NCBI GenBank assembly: GCA_033220425.1
Contig: CM065646.1
Coordinates: 5,835,501-5,899,500 of the forward strand
From: Lepraria neglecta
Taxonomy: Eukaryota > Ascomycota > Lecanoromycetes > Lecanorales > Stereocaulaceae
Reading direction: 5' to 3'
DNA: 64,000 nucleotides
Positions within the stretch are counted from its first letter, which is position 1; every line of letters starts with the position of its first letter. Position numbers and translations under genes: made by a program. Shown in pieces: positions 19,225-29,488 of the stretch. The notes beneath the pieces were generated by a model. The model saw only the letters and a list, made by a program, of their open reading frames with translations, made no database searches and was not told where the DNA came from.

Positions 19225-21437
19225 TCAGGTGTGAGAATTAGAGCAAGGGATTGACAAGTTCCAGGCATAGATCAAAAACTCCATCGCGTACACTATGGAT
19301 AGGGAGTAACACACGCCCTGACAGAATAAGAGCGTATCTTCGCCAGCCGATTCCGAACCTTGCGGGTAGGAAGTACACAGTAGGGGATCTCGTTTTAGAA
19401 TCTGTTCGCGATGGGAGATCGTTGGCGGGAGAAAGGCGTAGTGTATTGGGATGGCGATCGAATTGAGGCAAACGAGCCACAGCAACGGTGGCCATCCGAC
19501 GTGGATTACGACGTCCTCGATCAAAGACGCCCGGGTATCGTAGGGACGTTGTCACAGCAATATGGAGCTTCGTGCAATGCCTGCGGAACAAATAGCAAAG
19601 TAGATGAGATGGAGGAAGACTTTACTGTTCCAGAACATGTCCGCTAGCCTCTGCGATAGTTGGGGCCTGTTGGTGCTATCCCGCTCGTTGAACTCATCAT
19701 TGCTCGAACCGGATGCAGTGAACGCAAACGACTTCTGTTGCAGCCAGCTTGGTAAGAAGGCACCTATAAGTGCCGCTGCATTGTCTACCTAATACTAGCA
19801 AAAGCTCAGATATGAGCACAGTGTAAGCATTCACGTGGTGCTATCCAGTAGGCGGCATGCCCTTCTGCAACGGCAATCCGGTATCCAGTCACCAGGGAAA
19901 CAACGCAATCGTCCAGCCATTCACTTGTGAGGCACGCAATGGCCAATCCAAGGAGGGTCCGAAGATCCCCTTCGCCCGGGTAGACAACCAGTGGTCGACC
20001 AGACCATAGGGAAACGGGAACCGCCAGAAGAGCCAAGGTGGTGATGATTTTGGTGACCGAAAGGAGGTTATAGATCAGTGCAGCGAAACGTTGACGGATG
20101 GCCATTTTGCTGCTGGGTTCCCCGAATAGGTAGGACCGCATAGCTGTTGCGGTCTGCACTCGTCCCACGTGCTACCCTCAAGCGTTAGTCCCGTAGTAGG
20201 CTGACGCTTCTATTCTCGACTTACCTATCTTCCCTGCTATTTCACGTGAGCTTTGTAGGATTCAGGAACTCGGCTATGCTACAAGGATTCATCGACGTAG
20301 ACTGCGTGCCACCCTTTCCCAAGGAGAACATTACTACAGTACATATCTTCGCCTACTGAGCCTGTTGGGTAACCTTCTATGCTGTCAAGGACAGCTCGTC
20401 GTATGACATAACCTGACCCTCCGCACCAAGTGGCGCCCATCATCTCCCTGAGAGGCTCGGTGATCTTGAAATTGACATCAAGTCCTTGTAATAGAAGGGT
20501 CATGAGTAGGCACATCGTAGAACCGCTGGAAGAAACAAGATCAGCTCGTCACCAGATGCAGCGGGTAATTGCTATTACGGACCTGCGGAGGTTGTGCCAA
20601 AGCAAGGTTCTCGTCCTTCAGCAAATAGGGGGTCAGAGCACGCAGCCACTTCGGATCTGGGATCATGTCCGCGTCAAGGGCCGCCATGAAAGGGGCGGGG
20701 CCACCACAGAGGCTTTCAACGTATTTGTACCCGTGATTGAGGTTGCCGGCTTTGAAATGGTGGTCCAGGGGTTTCTTGCGTGCGGTGTAGTAGACGTTTC
20801 TTCTTGATTCCTTTGACTTTGCAATCTTCTGGGAGAGTCCCTTTAAGCCGGCGTCGTCCAGCACAATTACGCGAAAACAGTGAGCAGGATAATCAAGCGC
20901 GCATGCTGCTTCTGCTGTATTTACGATCGTTTCGATATCTTCGCCGGCGCAGGTGATGAACAGATCTACGCGTCTACAATCATATCGGAGTCAGCACCTC
21001 TTTATATCGATACAAAGGAGAGCTATAGCCACATTTGGGAAGTAATGTGGGCCATTGCCCGTGGAACACATTTGAGGGATGCGATGAGTGTCCCAGTTGG
21101 GAGAGAGTAGATCAGAAATGTACATACGGAGGGTCCTTTTCGTCCAGGAGTCGAAGGCGTTGAGCTTGCTTCGGACCTCCAATCAAGAAGCATCTCAAGA
21201 AATGATTGAAGAGGTTTGGCACTAGTGTTCAGTCAGTCAAAATGATCAGAGTGATTCCGGTGGGGTTTCTCAACGCTACACACAGAAGAGCCCCAATTCG
21301 GCCACGAAATATACCCACAGCTTCAGCTGTTCGTACGTACCTTCGGTCTGGAGATGTGAAGCAACAATGTATTTCACCCGATAACCAAGGTACAGAGCAA
21401 GGCTCATAATAGAGAGAAACGAGGTGAAGGGCAACAT
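19225..21437 (-). pseudogene. cellulose-synthase-like GT2 glycosyltransferase, inactivated
   Basis: Recognisable exons: 21437-21341, 21221-21128, 20973-20583, 20525-20225, then from 20171 downstream. In order they encode a membrane helix, the start of the GT2 domain (VDLFITCAGED), VIVLDDAG, MAALDADM (D,D motif), RFYDVP, WCGGSGYVIRR, VGEDMYC, then C-terminal membrane helices. Breaks are many. A one-base frameshift falls at about 20490-20503. In-frame TAG codons lie at 20279-20281, 20237-20239 and 20225-20227, and a TGA at 19552-19554. At least one more frame change separates the last two parts. The second and third TAGs replace the Q and W of the QxxRW catalytic motif (now stop-Q-G-R-stop). 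The family makes polysaccharides at the plasma membrane; this copy cannot. Confidence 0.85.
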
Positions 21438-21882
21438 GCCCAAGCAGCGATATTTGATTTGTCCCAAGATCAATGGTGTTTAGGTCCCGCCATTTCGAGC
21501 TTGCTATTTCCCGCACTTATGATTGTTGCTTTTTGGGGAAAGTAGCAAGAGTCTGTCTGGGTGGGATTAGATTCGAGAGTTGTCAGTGAGCCCGCTGTGT
21601 GCTCTGTAAGAATTCTTGAGGGTTTCCCACTAGTTTAATGAAGACACACGCTGCAAGATGTTGGTGAGGACTGATGTAGACCTAATGTTAATGTAGAGTC
21701 TAGCCTCCTGTATAGTAGAGTCGTCACTGCTTGTATAGCACCAATGTCGTCATTGATATCTGTCAAATTCATGTCACTGTCTTTAAGGATGGTTGGGATG
21801 AGTATGTTGACAGAAGTTGGAGGTGGCGTCCCCTTGCTCGACGTTGTCAGGCTCGGACTAAGGTAGTGTCAATTACCATAGG
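21438..21882. other. intergenic, nothing supported
   Basis: Upstream flank of the GT2 pseudogene. No coding frame or repeat recognised. Confidence 0.4.
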
Positions 21883-22034
21883 TACAGGGCCAAGACACCT
21901 CGGGCGGATACCCTGCTAGTTTCCTCGAGATGTAAACCGTTTCGAGGCATCCAAGCGAGATGTTGAATAGCATCATTGGCTCCAAGCTGCCAAGAGCCTA
22001 GCAGGGTATCCGCCCGAGGTGTCCTGACCCTGTA
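21883..22034. mobile_element. 152-bp inverted-repeat element, MITE-like
   Basis: The left arm (21883-21918, starting TACAGGGCCAAGACACC) and the right arm (21999-22034, ending GGTGTCCTGACCCTGTA) are inverted copies of 36 bp with two differences. About 80 bp of unrelated sequence lie between. The ends read TA-CAGGG and CCCTG-TA, compatible with a TA target duplication. There is no coding capacity. Arms of this quality around a short core are typical of miniature inverted-repeat transposable elements; a long hairpin RNA source is an alternative. No matching full-length element is present in the window. Confidence 0.7.
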
Positions 22035-22157
22035 GCTTTACACGGCAGCAGCACTTTTTGTATGCCCAAATATTTGCTATCGTACAGGACTACAGCACTT
22101 CTCTAGTGCTAATGATAGGGCAAAGCAAACCCCTCCAGCAATCCCTGTATCTGTAAT

Positions 22158-22854
22158 TCATACTTGGTAAACGACCCCAATGAAATACTTTAGCTGGCGT
22201 CTTCTTCCTTCAACTTGTCTCTGCGGTTACAATCCGTAGCTAGTTAAAAGAAGTGCAAGATTTGCAGCTTAATAGGTGTTAGCTTTATAGAAACACAATC
22301 AAATTAGATACATACCAGTCATATTAGCAAGTGCATTTCCATTGCGTGGAAATCCCGAAGGTATTTGGTTTTGAGCGTTTCGAAGGGTTTCAAAGTCGTG
22401 TATAGGGCTGGTAACATGAGAATTAAAAAGCCGAGCCATTTGATTCTGCGATCTGCAAATATAAATTTAGTCAATAAACGTAAAAATACTTAAACGAATC
22501 TTACTCTGCGTTTTGCTGAAGCTGTAGGCCATTAAATTGTCCTTGGAGGCCGTCAAATCGTGTTTCGAGACCATCAAATCGTGCTTCGAGACGATCAATC
22601 CTTGCCTTGAAGCTATTAGTATCCAATGAAATTATTTCGTGAGAGTTTGTACTGACTCCTAGCCCATCAAACTGTGTATCCATCCGAGCTTGCATCGTAG
22701 TCATAGCTGTATCCATCCGAGCTTGCATCGTAGTGATAGCGTTAAGGATGTTCTGGCCCTGGGTGATAACTGGAACATTTGACAATTTACGGAGCTCTTC
22801 ACCAGCTCCGATGAACCCGTCGGCCAACCGTACGAAATCAGGTTGAGGATCCAT
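22158..22854 (-). pseudogene. fungal coiled-coil protein gene with premature stop
   Basis: Exon 1 (22854-22505) begins MDPQPDFVRLADGF, with a coiled coil holding two TTMQARMDT repeats and a run of RLEARFDGLETRFDGLQ heptads. Exon 2 (22452-22316) reads SQNQMARLFNSHVTSPIHDF to GNALANMT. Exon 3 (from 22267) reads ANLALLLTSYGL, then TAA at 22227-22229. The same frame then continues for 22 residues (VEGRRRQLKYFIG) to a TGA at 22158-22160. Family members I recall end with an LLxxYGL...R-R-LxxxIG block, so the TAA looks like a late nonsense change. Introns are 52 and 48 nt. It lies on the same strand as the tyrosine recombinase upstream. Function unknown. Confidence 0.6.
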
Positions 22855-23191
22855 AACCAGATGCTAAACATTAAGATCTTAAAGCTGGCAGGAGTAAGAG
22901 AATTAAAGATTCTCAGTTACCCTAGACAACGGTCGGATCGGCAAAAGGTAGACTCCGAAACACCGGCAGCTAAATAACACTTAGTGTTCTCACTCCTGAA
23001 GCTATACACACCGGCACAAGTGGATATGTAAATAGATGATTCGGCGGTCCAACGCCAGGGCTAGCAAGCCTAGAAAGGCCACAACAGGTGCCCCAGCGCT
23101 AGAAAACTCCCAAACAACACCCAAATGACGCCCCCGCAGAGGGTTTCAGAGGAAGGCCTCGCAGGGTGGCTCCTGGCGAGTATCGCCAGCA

Positions 23192-24616
23192 CTAGCGCTG
23201 CTGGTGCTGACGTAATACTATAAGTATTCGCTTAGGATGAGTGACTATATATAGACGATAGGAGTCTGACTTCCATCGCCCTAATAGCTGGATTTCTTCG
23301 TTACTAAGGCCTACCTCTTGTACAGAGGTGGCGGCCCCCCTACGGAAGGAGTGTCCTGAATAATGACCTTCTACCCCGAGTGATGTGAGTGCTTGACGAA
23401 GGTGACTCGTAGCGATCTCCCTTATAAATACGGAGCCTCCCAGCTGGAAGAGGGGACTGTTTGGTATGGTCTTCCACTTGAACAAATGGCGTAACGCCTT
23501 AACTGCATATGCTCTATCGCCGGAAGCTGCGATAGTAAGGGTGATACCCCGCCTGAAAGGGTCCGCTTTTGATGCTGGGAGGGTGAGCTCCAGATGGTTC
23601 TCGTATAGCCTCACTGAGCGACGAGTCAGGAACCACTGGCTGAATTTATAATCATTACAATCACTTGCGGTGTAGGTAAACTCCCCTATACGGAGGAATG
23701 CGGCGAATGCAAGGCAAAAGGCCGTATATAATATTGAACCAGTCTTATTATGCTGGTCAAAATAAGGGAGGATTTATAGGAGTAGATCCTTGGTAATAGG
23801 ACGTCTTTCTTTTGTCCCAGCCTCGCCCTGTAGGCGTCGCATACCCGCTATTATACGTTCCAATTGCGGGTTATGAAATACTGCGAGGCCTCTATAGCCC
23901 ATATCCACATGCGCTGATCTGACGCCTGTCAAGTAGGCCTTGACTGTCTTCGCCTTGACCTGTTTCGTGCTAAGATCTGCTATCCAACTGGCTAATGAGT
24001 TCACCGTCGCTGGGAAGGGAGGTGTAATCCCCCTGAGTGCACAATAGGTGATGTATAAATGCGTTGGTGTGGCATACGTTTTTCGGGTTTTCGTTGCTAA
24101 CCCCCACCACAGGAGTCGAGCGGCTTCTCGTGGCAGTGCGGTCTGACTGTACCAAGATTGTGGTAGGTCCCGCCCTGACTCGGCGGAGATGTAGCTAGGT
24201 GACCTAGCTTCCGCATGCCTGAAAGAGACCATTGGGCTATCCCCCTCCTCCGAGTCGGTACTGGAAACAGATGAATAGCGATGACGATGACGGCGACGGC
24301 GACTATATGACTTGTAGACTCGATAGCGATCCTGGTGATCGCGCTGGTTCTCTAGCGCCGCCAGGCGGTGTTTTAACTCGCGAATTTGATTACGGTGACT
24401 GGGAGGAGGTGTTTCGTCGATGAGGCTTGGGCTGATGGTTCCCGAGGAGGTAGCAGATACCTGTAAATCGGGGGGGGCCGTAGCAACCCTCCGGGTGGCT
24501 GTTTTGGCTCGTTGGGTGTTCTTGGAGGAGGTCTTGGGGGCCGTCTTGGAGGCTTTCTTGGAGGCTTTATTGGAGGCTTTCTTGGAAGTAGCTGATTTAC
24601 GTGTAGCGACGGCCAT
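23192..24616 (-). pseudogene. Crypton-like tyrosine recombinase (integrase) with one nonsense codon
   Basis: The ATG at 24616 starts a Lys/Ala/Thr-rich N-terminus, then a basic RRRRHRHR stretch and a SAM-like core-binding region (TKTRKTYATPTHLYITYC). The frame meets TAA at 23774-23776 and continues without any other break to 23192. The second part holds the catalytic pieces: FLRIGEF (first Arg), HSFRRGAATS (HxxR), LLGRWKSDSYRLYI with the probable nucleophile Tyr. The total is 474 codons plus the final stop, with just this one interruption. Family: phage-integrase-type tyrosine recombinases as used by Crypton elements. It lacks features of DUF3435 Starship captains as I know them. CAA-to-TAA would explain the stop. 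It is a recently disabled mobile-element gene, or the stop is read through. Confidence 0.75.
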
Positions 24617-24999
24617 GACTAGGTGATACTGAGGTGTTTATGCTTAGAAAGAGGGGTGGAAGAATGTGAGTGTAGATAGGATGAAAGGATAGATGTACTA
24701 ATGTATGTCTAGGCTCAATTGATGCGAAAAGAACTGCTATGGCTCTTTCACACCGCGCATGTCTGCCATTGCACCTCAACATCGGCCTCAGCAGCTCTCA
24801 CTTCTTCCACAATGATGCATCTCACAGTCCTCTTACCCTCCATGCCCGCTGCATCTGCATGCCATGGACCTACCTTGGCCAGGTCACGGTTCGCAGGCGC
24901 CACAATCCAAATACCGGTCGCGCTGGCGGGCTAGGTCGAAGCCAGGCTGACCTATCTACTGGAGGGACAAAAATGACTTGACATTCTCAAAGACGGAGA
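24617..24999. other. intergenic between recombinase and STAND-like pseudogene
   Basis: The two flanking genes diverge from here. No terminal repeat matching the far side of the recombinase gene could be found by eye. Confidence 0.35.
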
Positions 25000-26284
25000 A
25001 TGGCCGGCAATGGCGAAGCTTCTGCCATCATCGGCTTGGTAGGGAAAGCAGCCTAGTTATCAAAGGCCGTGGTTGATATTGCCGGCAAGTACAAGAATGC
25101 CAGGAAACAAATCGAGTCTTTCAGACATGAAGTTAGTGTTCTAGGCGATACCTTGGATCAAATGCATCGCCTTCTGGGAAAAGATGAATTGGACACCGAT
25201 GTTTGGATCCAACGTTGTGACGGTCAAGATACTAGACCAGTGCACGGGTTTCTTTTCCGAGCTAGATATCTACAGGGACGCTCTTTACAGCGGCGTAGGT
25301 CCGGCACGAGGTCTTACATTTCGTGGTAAAACCAAATGGGTGTTTGGGGCAGCAGAGCTGGAATATCTACGCGCGAGGCTGGAGAGCATGAAGACCAATG
25401 TGCTGCTTATGATGACAATGCAGTGTGTGCATGGTTCAGGTTGGTATACTTTCTGACTCGTAAATTTATTCGAAGCGGAAGGCTAACACGGTTCTGCCCA
25501 AGCTCCAGCATCGACCGAACAGTACAAAAGAACATTCGGCAAACACAATTACTCTCCCTACAGAGTGACACGTGCGTCCAGCTCCTAGAGACATTAGAGG
25601 AGGGCATGAATCCCACAGAAGACGACGTTGGGCCGGTCACCTCTCGGAGATCAATTAGATCTCTGATGTCCATTGGCTCACGAATGTCTCTCACGTCCGT
25701 CGATATAGCAAGGTCCGCACGGTGGACCAGAGACTCTATACTCAGCTTGTACGGGCATCAGTCATACTACGAAGAGATAATGAATCCTCGCGAAGGGAAT
25801 TTTGTCACTGCTGTTGAGACGCAGGCCGACCCCTTCAGAGTATCGATGATCATCGAGGATCATATAAGCAGGGACTCCTCGTCTGATGAGCGTAAGCATG
25901 GTGTGCGCGAAGAAAAGTCATGGCAAGCACTAATTCCCAACAAATCGCTCAAAATTGCAGACGAGTTCATGAAAAATCAACCGCCCAAGGTTGGAGGTAT
26001 TATCGAGTACAGACGACTTCCCGTGCCTCCAACTGTCATAGAAGATCCAATCACCCCAACCAGAGTACACACGGCAGACAACCCCCACCTCGCAAAAAGC
26101 AATGTACAGCTTTACAGCAAACCCTGAAGTTCCGGAAAAAATCAGCTTCTCAAAGCACAATGTCTTATCGCTCTTGATTTCGAAGGGAACGTGGTGGACG
26201 GTAACTAATAAAGAAACTGGAAAGACGGGTAAGTTGCCTAGTAACTACTTATTGTCGGTGTGGTCTAGCACGCCTGCCGAGTGA
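25000..26284 (+). pseudogene. STAND-type N-terminal region joined to C-terminal SH3 domain, broken
   Basis: The ATG at 25000 opens MAGNGEASAIIGLVGKAA, then TAG at 25054-25056, then LSKAVVDIAGKYKNARKQIE. This is the helical N-terminal domain seen in fungal NLR/ankyrin-type proteins. The frame shifts by one base near 25205. Coding then continues (CTGFFSELDIYRDALY) to an intron at 25444-25502 (GTATAC..AAG, with a CTAAC branch sequence). A long Ser/Arg-rich linker follows. At a run of five C (about 26084-26088) the frame shifts again into an SH3 domain (MYSFTANPEVPEKISF, ..WWTV.., LPSNYLLSV), stopping at 26284. Three independent breaks in recognisable coding sequence make it a pseudogene, unless the homopolymer shift is an assembly error. 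Confidence 0.7.
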
Positions 26285-26665
26285 CAGATCCGTTAGACGG
26301 ACGGGCGAAGTTTGACTTGATACGCAATGAACGAGTAGAGCAAGCTTCGTATCTGTATGAACAACAAGCGTAGTTTCCTAGATGTGTAAAGCTATCAACC
26401 TTGTTATATGAGAAACCACCTCTCAACGAAACCTTCCAATTGACTCTTGAGCCTTGTTGGCTTGAACGTTGGATCCCACACAAGGCTGTCGAACTGCGGA
26501 GCAACCTTCCACACTCAAACTCCAAAACAATCCAAAGCTGCCATTACCCTCCAAATTGTAGACATATCAGGCCCCACATCCCCAACCTACTTCTCAACGT
26601 CACTAAACCTCTCCCCACAGACTCCTTCCTCCACTCCCCCACCAACCCCTCCGACAACTCACACA
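26285..26665. promoter_or_regulatory. upstream region of RRP41
   Basis: 380 bp before the RRP41 ATG; the last 100 bp are C/T-rich (pyrimidine tract), common in fungal promoters of housekeeping genes. No ATG-initiated coding frame is supported. Confidence 0.4.
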
Positions 26666-27551
26666 ATGCCCCTCGACACTAGCACGTACCACCTCTCCCT
26701 CCTCCGCCTCGACGGCCGCCGCTGGAACGAGCTCCGCCGCCTGCACGCCCAAATTTCCACCCAAGCCTCCGCAGACGGCTCCTCCTATCTCGAAATGGGC
26801 AACACGAAAATAATCTGCACAGTCTCAGGTCCCGCTGAGATACGCGGCGGAGGCAGAAGAGAGGGCGTCGAGAGGGATAATGCTGTTGTGAATGTTGAGG
26901 TGGGGGTGGCGGGGTTTTCGGGGATGGATAGGAAGAGGAGGAGGGGCGATAAGTATGTTTTTTTGTCCTACAGTTGGAAGGGTGAGGACAGGCGTGGGAG
27001 GGGGGAAGGGGAAAGGGGTTGGATTGGGCTAATGTTTATGTGGGGTGCATAGGCGAACGACGGAGATGCAGAACACGATTGCGTCGGCGTTTACGAGTAC
27101 GTTGTTTACGCATCTCTACCCACACTCTACGATCAGCATAAACCTACACATCCTCTCTCAAGACGGCTCCCTCCTCGCCGTGTGTCTAAACGCCGCTACA
27201 CTCGCTCTCATCGATGCTGGAGTACCGATGAAAGATTACATCGTAGCATGCACATCTGGCCTCACGCCCCCAGCATCAACATTAGGGGGCTCACGGGGTG
27301 GGAATAGTGAAACGTCGGATCCGTTGTTGGATTTAAATGGTATGGAGGAGCAAGAGTTGCCGTTTTTGACGGTGGGGACGTTGGGGGCGGGGGAGAGAGT
27401 TAGTGTGTGTGTTATGGAAAGTAGGGTGCAGGTGGAACGGTTGGAGGGGATGTTGGCGGTGGGGGTGGATGGGTGTAAGCAGGTTAGAGAGATTTTGGAT
27501 GGGGTTGTTAGGGCGCAGGGAAGGAGGGTGTTGGGTAGTGTGGTTAGTTAG
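26666..27551 (+). CDS. SKI6: exosome complex component RRP41 (SKI6)
   Basis: Exons are 26666-26952 and 27053-27551 with a 100-nt intron (GTATGT..ATAG); the product has 261 residues. The start LRLDGRRWNELRRLHAQIS and DGSSYLEMGNTKIICTVSGP are diagnostic of the RNase PH-fold subunit Rrp41. Later blocks are NLHILSQDGSLLAVCLNAA, ALIDAGVPMKDYIVACTSGL, DPLLDLNGMEEQELPF and VQVERLEGMLAVG. The protein is part of the six-subunit ring of the nuclear and cytoplasmic RNA exosome, which threads RNA to the nuclease Rrp44 (family knowledge; the eukaryotic ring itself is inactive). The exon join restores KRTTEMQN, confirming the splice sites. Confidence 0.93.
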
Positions 27552-27654
27552 CAGGAATAGAGACCAGAATCCAACCAAAAAAAAAGGTCATGAGTCACAT
27601 CAGTCAAAGCATTCAATGTGGAACGAAGATGTAGGCTGGGTAATGCAGAGTAGA

Positions 27655-27687
27655 TGTGTGTGTGTGTGTGTGTGTATGTGTGTGTGC
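27655..27687. repeat. (TG)n microsatellite
   Basis: An alternating TG tract of about 33 bp interrupted once by TATG, in the 3' intergenic region between RRP41 and the cyclophilin gene. Confidence 0.9.
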
Positions 27688-27843
27688 CCAGATCTCAAAG
27701 CTCGCTTTTGTCATCTTATCACGCTCAAGCAAGCAAAATGCCGTTACTTCGAAAATCGGTCGTCATCAAATAGCCGCCAAGAATGATGCCTGCTCGCCTA
27801 CATGCCACCACTAACAATCACCTTGTGCCATATTCTTTGCCTT

Positions 27844-27958
27844 TTACTGCTGGCCGGCTGAAACGATGGTCGGATCCTTGTCGTAGGAGATCTTGCCGGA
27901 ACTGCTGCCGGTGGCTTCGATCGATTTCACGACGTGCAATGACTGGTCGTCAGCCACT

Positions 27959-27990
<32 letters not shown>

Positions 27991-28741
27991 GCCGGTGATT
28001 ACGGTGGTGATGAAGAATTGGGAACCGTTGCTGTGATGGTGGTTAGCGTATGCTGGATTTGTGTATGTGGGGATGATGTAGCTCACGTGTTGGGGCCGGC
28101 ATTGGCCATTGACAAGAGTCCTGGCTTGGTGTGCTTTCTAGCGAAGTTTTCATCGGCGAACTTCTCACCGTAGATTGATTTACCGCCAGTGCCCTAGACA
28201 GGAACGTCAGCATCGTGTGACCATCCATAGGATCCCGGTAATTGGGAGACTCACGTTGCCGCGGGTGAAGTCACCGCCCTGAAGCATGAACGTGGGGATC
28301 ACACGATGGAACTTGGAGCCGGAGTATCCAAAGCCCTTCTCGCCGGTGCAGAGGGCACGGAAGTTCTCACAGGTCTTGGGGACGACATCGTCGTAGAGGA
28401 GGAAGTTGATACGGCCGGTTTGCTCTGTGAGGATGTCAGTGATGACTCCAGATATGAGAGGCCATCAATTGTGATGAGGTCAATGGGATTGAATTGTTTA
28501 CGAAGGTGGGGCAATGGATCTCACCTTTGATCTCCTTGGTGGCACGTCCCTTGGAATCCAAGACTGGTCCCTGCCATGCAACATCGAAGTAGGTCTTAAT
28601 TGCCATAGCTGCTTGTGATGTACTGAAGTGTTTGATTGATGGAATTGTAGAGTGTCGAAGTGGTTTGAGTGAGTGGGAAAGAGGTGTTCGAATGAAGAGC
28701 GTTTTTGTGAGAAGAGAGGAAGTGGAAGTGGGGTTAATCAT
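27844..28741 (-). CDS. cyclophilin A-type peptidyl-prolyl isomerase with alternative mitochondrial N-terminus
   Basis: Four exons: 28741-28525, 28424-28255, 28193-28087, 28030-27844 (introns 100, 61 and 56 nt). The longest form has 226 residues. The core matches cyclophilin: [82 protein letters not shown] and [12 protein letters not shown]. The Arg, Phe and Gln of the catalytic site and the cyclosporin-contacting Trp are present. From the first ATG (28741), 45 residues rich in Ser/Thr/Arg/Leu precede a second ATG (28606) that starts the usual MAIKTYF. The first segment looks like a mitochondrial presequence, so one gene may give mitochondrial and cytosolic forms, as known in Neurospora. Overall identification is firm; dual use of starts is inference. 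Confidence 0.93.
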
Positions 28742-29488
28742 GGTGGGGCAATCCGAGGGTCAAAAATTAACACGCAAAAATGTGTGTGGCCTGGGTGTGC
28801 GGCGAGACCTTGCTTCATCCCTTGTCCCCTCGTCCAACTATTTTCACCCTAGCACTAGAAAGGCAGCTCTATACCGTTCGTAGGCCTGCTGTAATCGTGT
28901 ATGCAGCGGATATCCGCCCTTCCAAATGCTCAGGCTATCTCAGCAGTCCTCTTCAGCCAGACAATTCACAGCGTCAGCGCAAATGCGAAAAGTGACGCTG
29001 GAATTGGAGCAGAATGATATCACCGAAGATCCGGAAAGGTGGATAACGCGGAGATGCCTGTACTGGTCGATGGTTGAAAGAAAACGGTGATCTCAGGGGT
29101 TCAAAAATATCCGCTTACATAAACATATACATCATGTCCAGGGATGGGTCAAGCGGTTTTCATGTGTACCGTATGGCGTTTTTGTTTTGTATATTTTCAA
29201 AAGTCTCATATTGTCTCTATTCTACACTCTTGATGTTCCGACCAAGACGGTCATCAGAGTGTCTATCTCTATGTGAATACCAACGACTGTCAAGCAAACG
29301 CGTGCTCGTCATCGACGTTTGCTTTGTAAACCTTGCCCATGCTACACGCTGCAATCCGCCAAGCCATTGCTGCAAATACATGACATGTATGTATAAGAAT
29401 AGAAAGAAAAACATAGAAACACGGACAGAGCACTAGTAGAGTATTTATAGTCGTGAAAGATGAAAGGGTCGTCGGCTTAAAGCTATGA
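28742..29488. other. intergenic, upstream of cyclophilin and 3' of HMG-CoA reductase
   Basis: About 750 bp. It contains the cyclophilin promoter. The plus-strand frame at 29074-29436 has no recognised domain. No RNA gene recognised. Confidence 0.4.

Noticed and set aside
23192-24616. Starship captain (DUF3435) as identity of the recombinase
   Set aside because: The catalytic blocks (LRIGEF, HSFRR, GRWKSDSY) fit Crypton/phage-integrase-type recombinases; I see no DUF3435-like core, and no large cargo structure is evident.
27655-27687. TG repeat as a regulatory Z-DNA element
   Set aside because: An ordinary microsatellite between genes; nothing in the sequence supports a function.
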